Assembly: GCA_031550755.1 (NCBI GenBank)
Contig: JAVBOJ010000039.1
Location: forward strand, 1-20,574
From: JAVBOJ01 sp031550755
GTDB taxonomy: Bacteria; Bacillota; Clostridia; Oscillospirales; UBA929
DNA: 20,574 bases
Direction of reading: 5' to 3'
Part shown: positions 6,326-14,800 of the stretch, piece after piece
How positions within the stretch are numbered: the stretch's first letter is position 1
Layout of the letters: the number at the start of each line of letters is the position of its first letter
Notes under the pieces: generated by a model
Databases searched by the model: none
What the model saw: the letters and a program-made list of their open reading frames with translations, nothing else
Told to the model about the DNA's origin: nothing
Position numbers and translations under genes: made by a program

Positions 6326-7207
6326 TCATTGTAACCCACCGTCGGGCGGGTTGTCAAATGTACAGGGTGTTTTTTGCAGCGAGTTTCGCACGCCCAGCGA
6401 CAGCGCGCGGTGCGGACAGGCTTTCACGCAGCCTCCGCAGCGGACACACTCGGGATCGTCGGGCCTTTGGGCGGGATCGACCTCCGCGCCGCAAACGCGG
6501 GCGCATGCGCCGCAATGGGTACAGGAATGCCCATCGTGGCGCAGACCAAACAGCGCCACCTTGTTGAGCGGGGCGTAGACCGCGCCCAGCGGGCAGAGAA
6601 ACCGGCAAAACGGCCGGTAGATCAGGGCACAGGAGACGAGGGTTACAAGCAAAATCGACAGCTTCCAGAAAAACAGGCCGCCGATGCCGGCGCGCAAGCG
6701 CGCGTCCGCCAGCAGGAGCGGGATGCCGGCCTCCAGCGTTCCGGCGGGGCAGACATATTGGCAGAATACCGGTGCGCCGACGCCATTCTCAATAGTGAGA
6801 ATAATCGGCAGAATGACTACCAACACTATCAGTGCGAGATATTTCCCATATTTGAGAAATCGGAAAATCCGCAACTTTTTGAGCTTTTTGACAGGAATCT
6901 TGTAGAGCAGCTCCTGCAAAAACCCAAACGGGCAGGCAAAGCCGCAGATCAGCCGCCCAAACAGCACCCCAAACGTCAACAGCAGTCCCGCCACGAAGAA
7001 CGAAAGCCGCAATTCGGGGCTAGAAAATCCAGCCTGCAAGGCGCCGATGGGGCAGGAGCCGACCGCGCCGGGGCAGGAATAGCAATTGAAGCCCGGCACG
7101 CAGATCCGCTTGAGGTCGCCCTTGTACAGCCTGCCGGAGAGGAATCCGCCCAGATTGGCGTTGTACAGAACCGTCGCGCCGAGTTGCGTCCATCGTCTCT
7201 TATCCAA
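6326..7207 (-). CDS. Membrane 4Fe-4S polyferredoxin-like protein (NapH/YccM type)
   Basis: This 293-residue membrane protein probably passes electrons between a cytoplasmic donor and a membrane partner. Cysteines fall in clear groups: C36, C42, C45, C52 near the N-terminus; three CxxxCP motifs at C88/C92, C149/C153 and C201/C205 near the ends of membrane helices; and two classical ferredoxin motifs, CTHCGACARVC (229-239) and CVRCGGCVKACP (254-265), which should hold two 4Fe-4S clusters. Membrane helices lie at about 67-88, 122-139 and 176-197. The start is a TTG at 7207, the only start available in this frame; it overlaps the end of the upstream CXXC-peptide gene, with GGAG 10 bases before it. 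The partner protein and direction of electron flow are unknown. The last codons contain a promoter for the next gene. Confidence 0.9.
   Translation of the reverse strand: MDKRRWTQLGATVLYNANLGGFLSGRLYKGDLKRICVPGFNCYSCPGAVGSCPIGALQAGFSSPELRLSFFVAGLLLTFGVLFGRLICGFACPFGFLQELLYKIPVKKLKKLRIFRFLKYGKYLALIVLVVILPIILTIENGVGAPVFCQYVCPAGTLEAGIPLLLADARLRAGIGGLFFWKLSILLVTLVSCALIYRPFCRFLCPLGAVYAPLNKVALFGLRHDGHSCTHCGACARVCGAEVDPAQRPDDPECVRCGGCVKACPHRALSLGVRNSLQKTPCTFDNPPDGGLQ
6328..6357 (-). promoter_or_regulatory. Internal sigma-A promoter for dehydrogenase, rex and SLH genes
   Basis: On the minus strand TTGACA (6357-6352), an 18-bp spacer and TACAAT (6333-6328) form a near-consensus housekeeping promoter inside the last codons of the 4Fe-4S gene. 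The dehydrogenase GTG is about 22 bases past the likely start point. The spacer and its edges contain an imperfect inverted repeat, AACCCGCC-CGAC-GGTGGGTT, which could be an operator. Confidence 0.7.
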
Positions 7208-7337
7208 GGCCGATACACTCCAGACAAATGGCGACCGCCTTGCGCCACAGCGTCAGCGTCTCATCCCGCCAGAGCCCCGCGGCCACCAGCAGCAGGCCCA
7301 GCGCCAATACGCCCCAAAACCAAACTTTCCGCTTCAT
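7200..7337 (-). CDS. Small membrane CXXC peptide, CD1871A family
   Basis: This 45-residue gene is easy to miss. It starts at ATG 7337, overlapping the permease stop codon as ATGA, and ends with TAA at 7202-7200, 8 bases inside the start of the 4Fe-4S gene. The peptide begins MKRKVWFWGVLALGLLLVAA, one membrane helix (about 5-22), has a short charged stretch WRDETLTLWRKA, and ends AICLECIGLG. The helix plus the C-terminal CLECIG motif is characteristic of the CD1871A-family CXXC proteins of Clostridia, which I recall being found next to 4Fe-4S membrane proteins as here. The two cysteines could form a disulfide or bind metal, but no function is established. No strong Shine-Dalgarno is seen, so translation probably depends on coupling to the permease gene. 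Confidence 0.85.
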   Translation of the reverse strand: MKRKVWFWGVLALGLLLVAAGLWRDETLTLWRKAVAICLECIGLG

Positions 7338-8449
7338 TCGATCTGAATTTGGCGCTTTTCCAGCCGGGATTTGATGACCCGGTCATAAATCAGCGTCTTG
7401 AAGGTGGCCAAAATGGGAATTCCGAGCAAAATACCCATCAGGCCGGCGAGGTCGCCGCCCACCGTGATGGCCACGATGGTGAGCAGCGGGCTGATGCCCA
7501 CGGCGGAACCGAGGATTTTGACGCCAATGACACTGCCGTCCAAAATCTGCAAAACAATGCATATAATCAGCCCGTAAAGCGCCTGAATTGGGTTGAAACA
7601 CAGCAAAATAATCACCGTAATGACCATGCCGACAATGGGGCCGAAATAGGGAATCATGTTGCAGATGGCGGCCAGAACGGCCAAAAACGGCGTCAACGGC
7701 AGGCCGAAAATGGTGTAACAAATGGCGCTGAGGATGCCGATGATGGCGGAATCGACGAACTTCCCCACGAAAAACTGGGAGAAAATCGTGTTCGCTTCCC
7801 TCAGAAACCCAATGCTTTTGTCCGCTTTCTCACTTTTAAGAAATGCGTACATGATCTTTTTGCAGTTGCGGATCAGGCTTTCTTTTTCGAGCAGGGCGTA
7901 CAGCGAAATGAGAAGTCCGAAGAGAATGTTCAAAATCAGGCGGGTGGAGGTGCGCACAATGCTCTCCAGCGAGGAGACGTTGAGGATGCTCGACAGCACG
8001 GAGGACAAGGCGTTTGTGACGCTGCCGATGAGCGAATTGATGAGGTCGATGCCCTCGGTATCCAAGCGGGTGAAGGAGTTGGCGACGAACTGCTGCGCCG
8101 TCGGGATGAAGTCCTGCAACGCGGTAAACAGCTGCGTGAGGCCGTCAATCATGAGCGGGATGATGTAGACCAGCATCCACACCAGCAGGCCGACAAACAA
8201 AATATAGGAGACAATAATGGCCGCGAGGCGGGGCAGGCGGAGCTTGGCGCGTAGCCAATTAACCGGGAAATTGATGATATAGGCGATGGAAAACGCGATG
8301 AGAAAACGGGTCAGCACATACAAAATACCGCCGAAAATGGCACTGGTAAAGGCCAGCGTTTTTTCATAGTCGGTAATAAAGGCAAACAGCAACACCCCCA
8401 CGATAAAGGGGAACAGATACTTCAAATAATCCCGCCACTTGTGTGCCAC
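7334..8449 (-). CDS. AI-2E-family transporter (permease)
   Basis: This is a 371-residue polytopic membrane protein of the AI-2E (YdiK/PerM/TqsA) family, which includes a Na+/H+ antiporter and autoinducer exporters; the substrate cannot be told from sequence. Three helices lie in the first 100 residues, then a soluble central part (about 100-160). Further helices lie at about 160-180 and from about 233 to the C-terminus. The family signatures are NMIPYFGPIVG (264-274), DGSVIGVKILG (about 304-314) and the LLGIPI turn near residue 341. The start is a GTG at 8449 with GGAGG 9 bases upstream. A promoter with an extended -10 element lies about 30 bases ahead. It is the first gene of the redox operon, and its stop overlaps the start of the CXXC peptide gene. 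Confidence 0.92.
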   Translation of the reverse strand: MAHKWRDYLKYLFPFIVGVLLFAFITDYEKTLAFTSAIFGGILYVLTRFLIAFSIAYIINFPVNWLRAKLRLPRLAAIIVSYILFVGLLVWMLVYIIPLMIDGLTQLFTALQDFIPTAQQFVANSFTRLDTEGIDLINSLIGSVTNALSSVLSSILNVSSLESIVRTSTRLILNILFGLLISLYALLEKESLIRNCKKIMYAFLKSEKADKSIGFLREANTIFSQFFVGKFVDSAIIGILSAICYTIFGLPLTPFLAVLAAICNMIPYFGPIVGMVITVIILLCFNPIQALYGLIICIVLQILDGSVIGVKILGSAVGISPLLTIVAITVGGDLAGLMGILLGIPILATFKTLIYDRVIKSRLEKRQIQIE

Positions 8450-8476
8450 GCCGTCTCACCTCCCAAACTTTCAACC

Positions 8477-8506
8477 AGTATATCACAAAATGCGTCGTTA
8501 TTCCAA
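8477..8506 (-). promoter_or_regulatory. Promoter of the permease-led operon
   Basis: On the minus strand TTGGAA (8506-8501) is followed after 18 bp by TATACT (8482-8477). TGA directly before the hexamer makes an extended -10 element, TGATATACT. It lies about 30 bases from the GTG start of the permease gene. Confidence 0.65.
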
Positions 8507-8583
8507 GAGGAAAACAGAAAATTTATCGGGCGAGGTTACGCGTTGGACGACAGGGAGGAAGGCGATCCCACACAATAAAGAAG

Positions 8584-8612
8584 ACGGCCTGCCGAACATC
8601 CCGGCAGGCCGT
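8584..8612 (-). terminator. Terminator after the phosphodiester glycosidase gene
   Basis: An 11-bp perfect stem (ACGGCCTGCCG / CGGCAGGCCGT) with a 7-base loop lies 17 bases past the stop codon of the glycosidase gene. On the minus strand it is followed by CTTCTTTATT. On the plus strand a cleaner T6 tract follows, but no plus-strand gene reads into it, so it also shields against opposing transcription. Confidence 0.85.
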
Positions 8613-8629
8613 TTTTTGCATACGAGAAC

Positions 8630-11600
8630 TCAATAAATCGAATACAGCACCTTGGCCGCCTCCGCGCGGGTAATATTCTTGTCCGGCCGGAAGGTGAGGT
8701 CGGGATATCCGCCGATTACGCCCAAGCCGGTCAGCAAATCTATGTGTCCGGCGGCGAATTCGGGAATTTTGGCCTTATCGGCAAAGGTCAGACTGCCCTT
8801 GGTATAGCCGCGCGGCAGGCTGCGCCCCAGCATGGTGCAGAATTCCGCGCGGGTGATGGCGGTGTTGCCGTCAAACAGCAGCTTGCCGCCGGAGGCCTTG
8901 CCGCGCAGCACCCCGATGGAGTACAGCGCACGCGCCTCCCGCAGGACGGAGGGCGGGATGGACGCCGCGTCGTCAAACGGCAGCACTACCGCGTCATACT
9001 GCGCCAGATCCAGCTTGAGCGCGCGGGCCAGATAGACCGACATTTCGTTGCGGGTCAGCGGCCGCTCGGGATCGAAATAGGTGACGCCGTTTTTCTCCGC
9101 GCCGGACACCACGCCCAGCCGGCTCAAAAGCTCCACCTGATTGCGCGCCCAATGGTTTTCCAAGTCGGCGTACAGGGGCTTGTCGGCCGGGATGGCCACT
9201 TGCCGGTAATCGCGGCTGAGCCGTGCGCGGTTGCCGGCGGGATCAACCGCCTCCAGCGTCATGCGATGGGGCAGGGTGTCGTTGGCGGGCCATTTGGCGG
9301 TGAGCCGCCCGGTCACCTGGTCATAGCTAAAGCCCACCGCCGCGCCGTCCAGCGTCAGAGAGACGCCGCCGCGCTTCGGGGGCGTGAGGTTGTCATCCAT
9401 TACGGTTGCCTCGAAATTCACATAGCCCGGTTCGATTTCAGCGTCGAATTTGACGACGGTCAAAACCGGCGGGAAGATATCCTCGTACAGATCGTACGAG
9501 GCGGTCCATTGGTCGGTAATCAGCGTGCCGGAGGCGGCTCCGCCGGCGGTCAGCAGGATTTTAAAGGAGGTGATCCGCTTGATGCCGGCCGGCAATTTCA
9601 GATGTAGCAGGCGGTTGCCGGAAAAGTCCAGCGTGGCGAGCGTCATGTCGGTTTCCTTGCCGGAGGCATCCGCCACCGTGAGGCTGACAATGTTTTTGGA
9701 GTTGTCGCCGGTCAGCCAGAGGTTTACATAACCTGCCCCATCGGGTACGGTTATCGACACCGGCAGCGACAGAGCGGTTTGTCCGGCGGGAAGTCCCGCG
9801 AAGTTGTAGCGGATGCTGCCGGCGCGCAGGCCGTAGGGGGCCTTCTCGACCTCCTTGAGGACGGTAAAGGCCATGGTGTCGTCGCCGGAGCCGAAGGCAG
9901 TGGAGGACTTTTCAAAGTCCTCCAGCACCTCGGGGGCGCGGCCCACACCGACCGGCAGGGCGGCCGAGGTGTTGCCGTAGCTGGCGTAAATAATACCGGT
10001 GGCGCCGTTGGCCATCGAAGCGGTAAACAGACCGTTTTGGTCGATGGTTCCGATGTTGCCGACGGCCGACCAGATGAAGCAGCTGTCCTGGCTGGATACG
10101 GGCAGGTAGTTGTAATAGCCCCGCGCCGCGAGATCAAGGGTCTCGCCGGGCGCGACGGTCAGGGAGGACAGGGCCTGTCCGCTTTTTTCGTTGAGAATGG
10201 AGACCGATTCCAGCATGTCCACCACCCGGATGGTGGCGCGGCCGGTGAGGCTGCCCGCGGCGGCGGCCGATACCTCGCTCACGCCGGCCGACAGGGCGGT
10301 ATAAAACCCGTTTTGCGCCACCGAGCCGATCTCATCGCTGCCGCTCCAAGTGATCGGCGGGACGGTCAGGGCGTGGTAATTGTCGTCGGTGGCATAGCAG
10401 GAGAGCGGCAGATAGGCGTCCTTCAGCAGGGTGGCGACGGCGGGAAAGACAAACAGGCGGGTGGGAACGGTTTGCTTGGCGAGGTTGTTGACGAAGAATA
10501 TGTAATTGGACACCTTGCGTGGCGTCCCCTCGGAGGGCTTGTTGACGGTGGTCATGGCCGCTTGTCCCGGGTAGGTGACCCCCATGATGGTGGAACCGCC
10601 GCCGTCTAAGTTGAGCGCCTCCACACAGCCGAGCGATTTGAGCCGCCGGGCCAGCTCGGTCAGGGTCAGCCCGCCCGAATAGCCCTGCTGGCGGCCGTCC
10701 ACGGTATAAAAGACACATTGTCCGTCGGCCTTGATGCCGACCGCCGTACGCGGGCCGGCGCCGGCCGGGAGACCCGATTCGATCTGCCCGTTTGTCAGCA
10801 GCTTCTGGTATCCCCCCAGCGCGCAGGTGAGGGTTTTAAACCGGGCGTCCTCGCAGGAGACCGAGATACTGACCTGTGTGCCGGCGGTCAGGCCGGAGAT
10901 CCGCGACACCGGCCCCTTGGCGTCGGCCGACAGCACCATCTGCCCGGCTTTGAGGACGGCGGGCTCCGTGCCGGTGACGACCTTGTCCACCGTGCCGGTG
11001 ATGGGCTGGCCGATTTTGAGGTCGCCGGTCACATTGAGGATGACATGGGTCCCTTGGGTGGTGGTTTTGGTGGTGTCTGCATAGTCGGGCGTAAAGAGGA
11101 TCAGGCGATCCTGCACGCGCGGGTGGTTGACCTGATCCACTGAAATGATGCGGCTGACGCCGCCGACGGTGGCGGTGACGGTGGTATACAGCGGCGTTTT
11201 GGCCAGAAACGCGCCGCCCGAAGCGGGGAAGCAGAGCGACCATTCATAGTTGTCCGAGGCGCGCAGGATGCCGTCGGTCACCATGATGCCGTTGGGTACC
11301 CCGTTGGAGAAGGAAAAATAATCCCCATTGACGCCGAACACGGGCGAGAGCCCCTTGGCGCGCAGCTGCGCCTCGGCCTCCGTGAGCGTCAGCGACGATC
11401 CGTACAGCTTGGAGCCGTAGACCGCCATAGGCGTCAGACGCGAGGCGGCGTCCCACGTGACATAGCGCTCCTCCTCGCGGCCCTGGGTGATATGCCGGAG
11501 GGTTCCCTCGGTGAAGACGGTTTTGTCGCCGAGTGTCTGGTCGTAGGCCTTGTAGACCTCGCCGACGTCGGCCACGGAATAGGATTCGAAGAGGGAGGTA

Positions 11601-11686
11601 TGTACGGCGGCGGCCAGCGCTGAGGGCATACAGAACAAAACAGCCAGCAAAAGCGCGAACGCGCGGCGGAATGGGGTATGTCTCAT
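8630..11686 (-). CDS. Surface phosphodiester glycosidase (NAGPA-like) with C-terminal SLH domains
   Basis: The 1018-residue protein has a signal peptide (1 to about 26, with FALLLAVLFCMPSALA). The phosphodiester-glycosidase domain (about 110-400) resembles the human uncovering enzyme NAGPA. It shows FGVNGDYFSF (117-126), the family motif GPRTAVGIKADG (311-322), and the strongly conserved LNLDGGGSTIM (358-368). Bacterial members are thought to cleave sugar-phosphodiester links in wall polymers or exopolysaccharides. Ig-like beta regions follow (about 405-580), then a carbohydrate-binding-like region (about 590-730), one more beta region, and three SLH repeats (about 839-1018), with YADLENHWARNQVELLSRLG first. 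The SLH repeats should anchor the enzyme to the wall. The start ATG at 11686 has GGAGG 7 bases upstream and a strong promoter at 11718-11746. It is divergent from the giant SLH protein. Confidence 0.9.
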   Translation of the reverse strand: MRHTPFRRAFALLLAVLFCMPSALAAAVHTSLFESYSVADVGEVYKAYDQTLGDKTVFTEGTLRHITQGREEERYVTWDAASRLTPMAVYGSKLYGSSLTLTEAEAQLRAKGLSPVFGVNGDYFSFSNGVPNGIMVTDGILRASDNYEWSLCFPASGGAFLAKTPLYTTVTATVGGVSRIISVDQVNHPRVQDRLILFTPDYADTTKTTTQGTHVILNVTGDLKIGQPITGTVDKVVTGTEPAVLKAGQMVLSADAKGPVSRISGLTAGTQVSISVSCEDARFKTLTCALGGYQKLLTNGQIESGLPAGAGPRTAVGIKADGQCVFYTVDGRQQGYSGGLTLTELARRLKSLGCVEALNLDGGGSTIMGVTYPGQAAMTTVNKPSEGTPRKVSNYIFFVNNLAKQTVPTRLFVFPAVATLLKDAYLPLSCYATDDNYHALTVPPITWSGSDEIGSVAQNGFYTALSAGVSEVSAAAAGSLTGRATIRVVDMLESVSILNEKSGQALSSLTVAPGETLDLAARGYYNYLPVSSQDSCFIWSAVGNIGTIDQNGLFTASMANGATGIIYASYGNTSAALPVGVGRAPEVLEDFEKSSTAFGSGDDTMAFTVLKEVEKAPYGLRAGSIRYNFAGLPAGQTALSLPVSITVPDGAGYVNLWLTGDNSKNIVSLTVADASGKETDMTLATLDFSGNRLLHLKLPAGIKRITSFKILLTAGGAASGTLITDQWTASYDLYEDIFPPVLTVVKFDAEIEPGYVNFEATVMDDNLTPPKRGGVSLTLDGAAVGFSYDQVTGRLTAKWPANDTLPHRMTLEAVDPAGNRARLSRDYRQVAIPADKPLYADLENHWARNQVELLSRLGVVSGAEKNGVTYFDPERPLTRNEMSVYLARALKLDLAQYDAVVLPFDDAASIPPSVLREARALYSIGVLRGKASGGKLLFDGNTAITRAEFCTMLGRSLPRGYTKGSLTFADKAKIPEFAAGHIDLLTGLGVIGGYPDLTFRPDKNITRAEAAKVLYSIY

Positions 11687-11717
11687 AATGGTTCCTCCGG
11701 TATGTAGTGTTTCTTTT

Positions 11718-11746
11718 ATTTTACTCCAAAGTTACATTTATGTAAA
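11718..11746 (-). promoter_or_regulatory. Strong sigma-A promoter of the glycosidase gene
   Basis: On the minus strand TTTACA (11746-11741) and TAAAAT (11723-11718) are separated by exactly 17 bp; each differs from consensus at one base. The start point would be about 25 bases before ATG 11686. A perfect palindrome overlaps the -35 element. Confidence 0.75.
11732..11745. promoter_or_regulatory. Palindrome TTACAT-TT-ATGTAA overlapping the -35 element
   Basis: Two perfect 6-base arms around a 2-base centre cover most of the -35 hexamer of the glycosidase promoter. A repressor bound here would block that promoter and could also influence the divergent giant gene, whose leader carries one more TTACAT at 11833-11838. 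No regulator is identified. Confidence 0.45.
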
Positions 11747-11868
11747 CCTTAATTTAACTTTTTTCTTTGTTTTTCGGGGGACAGGGGAAAATTCCTCTGC
11801 GGGCTTTTGTTTTGCCTGTTTCTTTCGATACATTACATAGACCTTTTGTATTGGGGGAGGAGAAACAT

Positions 11869-14800
11869 ATGAAACTGGGAAAACGCATGATATCCCTGCT
11901 GTTGGCGTTCGTTTTCGCCGCCGGCTGGATGGTGTGGGAGACGCCGGACGCCTCGGCGGCGGTGGGCGCGCCGCAAATTATCGCCAAGGGAGGCGCTTAC
12001 GGCAGCTCGACGGTTTACATAAATTTTAACAGTCTGGTTTATCCCGCCGTGGGAGATAAAAACGATCTGGCGGCGCTGCTTCTGTTCGGAAAAACCGGCG
12101 AAGCGCCCACCGCCATGGGCGACAATTGGCTGGCCGACGTGACCAAAACAGACACCTGGGGCCACACCGTCCACGTGGAGGATCAAATCGTTATCTTCTA
12201 CCCCGGCAACGGCTCCACGCTCATCAAGCTCAATCTGCGCACCACCCTTTTGCGGGTGCAGGATTACAGCCTGACCATCCCGGAGGGTGCGCTCAAGGAC
12301 GCCGCCGATATGCCGTTGCCGCAGTACACCGGCAAGGTGACGCTGGACACCGCCGCGCCCAAGTTGATCAAAACCGAGCTCAGTCGGGACAATCTCGCCC
12401 TGACGCTGACCTTCAGCGAGGGAATGACGACCCAGGACGGTGCCGATTTACAGAATTATGTCACCCGGTTCGGTATCGCTCAGGCCGACAATACCGTTGA
12501 GTCCTCCCGCGTCTATCAGGCGCTAGAGTTTACCACCCAGTCCAATGCCTATTGGGTGGGCATTTCGTCCCTGCGGCTGGAGGGCGACAAGCTTATCCTC
12601 GTCTTTTCCGCGCCGCTGACCAAAAAATACAACTATCTGCGTATCGAGGAGAATACCCTGTACGACATCGTCGGCAATGTGCTGGTGGCCGACAAGGCGA
12701 TCAAGGGCAGCGATGACGTCACGCGCAAATATACGCTGGCCGGGCCGGTTGACGCCACGGTCGATTATATGCCGCCCGAGGTGTATTCCGAGGATCCGCA
12801 GAGCCCGTACCACAGCGTGACGCCGGCCTACGCCACGCCGGACAACCGGCAGCTCGTCATCCCGTTCAACGAGCCGCTGGCGCTGTGTGTGCCCGATTTG
12901 GCCACCCTGCGTGACCGGATCCGCGTCGCGCAGTTTGACTATCTGCCCGGTGTCATCCAGCCAGGGCTTACCGGCGCGTCGGCCATCGAGAGCGCGGTGT
13001 ACGGCGAGGTGCCGCCCGGCAAGCTCATCCACACCGATCAGGTCAAAATCGACGGCAGCAATCTGGTCATCACCCTGTCCATGCCGGTGGCGGAGAACAA
13101 ATTTCTCGCCGTGCGTATCCCGACAGGCGTCTTGACCGACAAATCCGGCAATGTCCACGACGCGCGGCTCATGACCCTGCCGGGCATGGAGGCCTACACC
13201 TATCGCGAATACTGGTATTCCAGCCTGATTGACACGGTGTCCGACCGGGTGATCCCGGCCTATAAGGACGTGGTGCTCTCGCCCGATCTGCGGACGATTA
13301 CGCTGTTTTTCTCGGAGGATATCCGCGTCAACGTGCCGCGGGTGACCGACCCGGACGCCATCAAGCTGGCCGCGCTGAAAACCCTGCTGGAGATCAAGCG
13401 GGATGGCGAATCGGTCTACCATTCGCTGGACGAGCGCGACCGCTGGGGCGACGAGCTGGCGGATTCCGTGACGGTACAGGGCAATAAGGTCATCATTGTA
13501 CTGCGTGAGCAGCTCTCCGGCAAGCTGAATTATCTCCGGCTGACCGCGCCCAATGCCCTGTGTGACTTCGCGCAGGACACGGCGCCGTGGAAGAACAACA
13601 ACCAGCTGGAAAAAGAGTTTACCACCAAGGCGCTCGACGCCACCGCCGACGTCTCCCCGCCCATCCTGCTGTCCGACCGGCAAAACTGGGAGGTCTCCGC
13701 CGATGGCAAAAAGATCACACTGCTGTTCAACGAGCCGCCGGTGAGCAACCTCAAAAGCCTCACCGAGCTGCGCAACGTTTTCGCCGTCACCTATTATGAC
13801 AACGACGCCAACCGCGTCACCCGCGATTTGTCCACCTTTGACCCCGGCTCGACCGTGGCGATTGCGGGCAGCACGATCGTGGTGACCTTCAGCAAGAAGA
13901 TTTCCGACCTACTGTCCTGCCCGCGGGACAGGCAATACATCACCCTGACCCTGCGCGCCCTCAATGGTACGGTCGAGGCCGCCATCAAGGACAAGGCGGG
14001 CAATCTGCAAAAAAACGATCAAATCGCAGCCAATATTGACGTGCGGGGCGATATTACGCCGCCGCATATACAGAATATTTTGATTTCGCCCGACCGCAAG
14101 ACAATTGCGGTGTATTTTGACGAAGACATCACCACGGCGCGCAGCGCGGCGGCGCTTTTGACCAACATCATGCTGCTGCGAGACTACGGCGGCAGCACTC
14201 CGGCGCTCAGTGACTTCAACTCGTTTTTCGCGACGGCCAAGCTGACCGGCAAGACGCTTACGCTGACCGTCAAGCTCCCGCTGACCAACGACCGCAACTT
14301 TATTTTGATCCGGGGCGGCACGGTGGGCGATCTCGCGGGCAATTTTGTGGAGGGAGATTTTACCCTCGGGCCGCTGGACGCCAACCCGGACAAGACCCCG
14401 CCGACCCTCAAGGCCGATCTGCCCGACAGCCGTCAGTACTGGCTGTCCGCCGACCGCAAAACGTTGAAGCTGTATTTCAGCGAAGGCATCTTGCCGGTTA
14501 TCACCGACCCGGAGGGGCTGCGAAGCGCCTTCGGCCGTTCGACCACGGCCGAGACCGGCCCGCTGTTTGACTTTTCCGCCGCCGACAAAATCAGCTTCGA
14601 CGGCTACACCATGACGGTGTCCTTCGCGGCGCCGCTGACGGGGGCGAAAAACTGGTTTGTGCTGCTGGGCGGCGCGGTGCGCGACGAATACGGCAACATT
14701 CAGGAGCAGACGCTGACCTCGGTCTGCGTGGACGCCACGCCCGACGAGCTGCCGCCGGCGTACACCGGCGTTGCCCTCTCGCGTGACAATCTGACCGTCA

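Noticed and set aside
6334..6352. Inverted repeat at the end of the 4Fe-4S gene as a terminator
   Set aside because: No T-tract follows it on the minus strand, where AATGATAAAAAATAAA is found, and the hairpin lies within the coding end and the promoter spacer.
6374..8254. A 626-codon open frame on the plus strand across the 4Fe-4S and permease genes
   Set aside because: It is antisense to three well-supported genes with clear motifs and good starts, is rich in Gln, Asp and Gly without any known domain, and is explained by GC-rich codon bias.
8470..8500. Possible Rex operator at the permease promoter (TTTTGTGATATACT)
   Set aside because: Only one half-site (TTGTGA) is present and it overlaps the -10 element; no matching TCACAA half follows at the right distance.
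11807..11834. Housekeeping promoter for the giant gene (TTGTTT-16-TACATT)
   Set aside because: Three of six and four of six matches with a short spacer are too weak to list. The real promoter of this gene was not found with confidence.
12523..13683. A 386-codon open frame on the minus strand within the giant gene
   Set aside because: It lies wholly opposite the repeat array, has no Shine-Dalgarno worth noting or recognisable domain, and its Arg/Gly/His-rich composition is typical of an antisense shadow.
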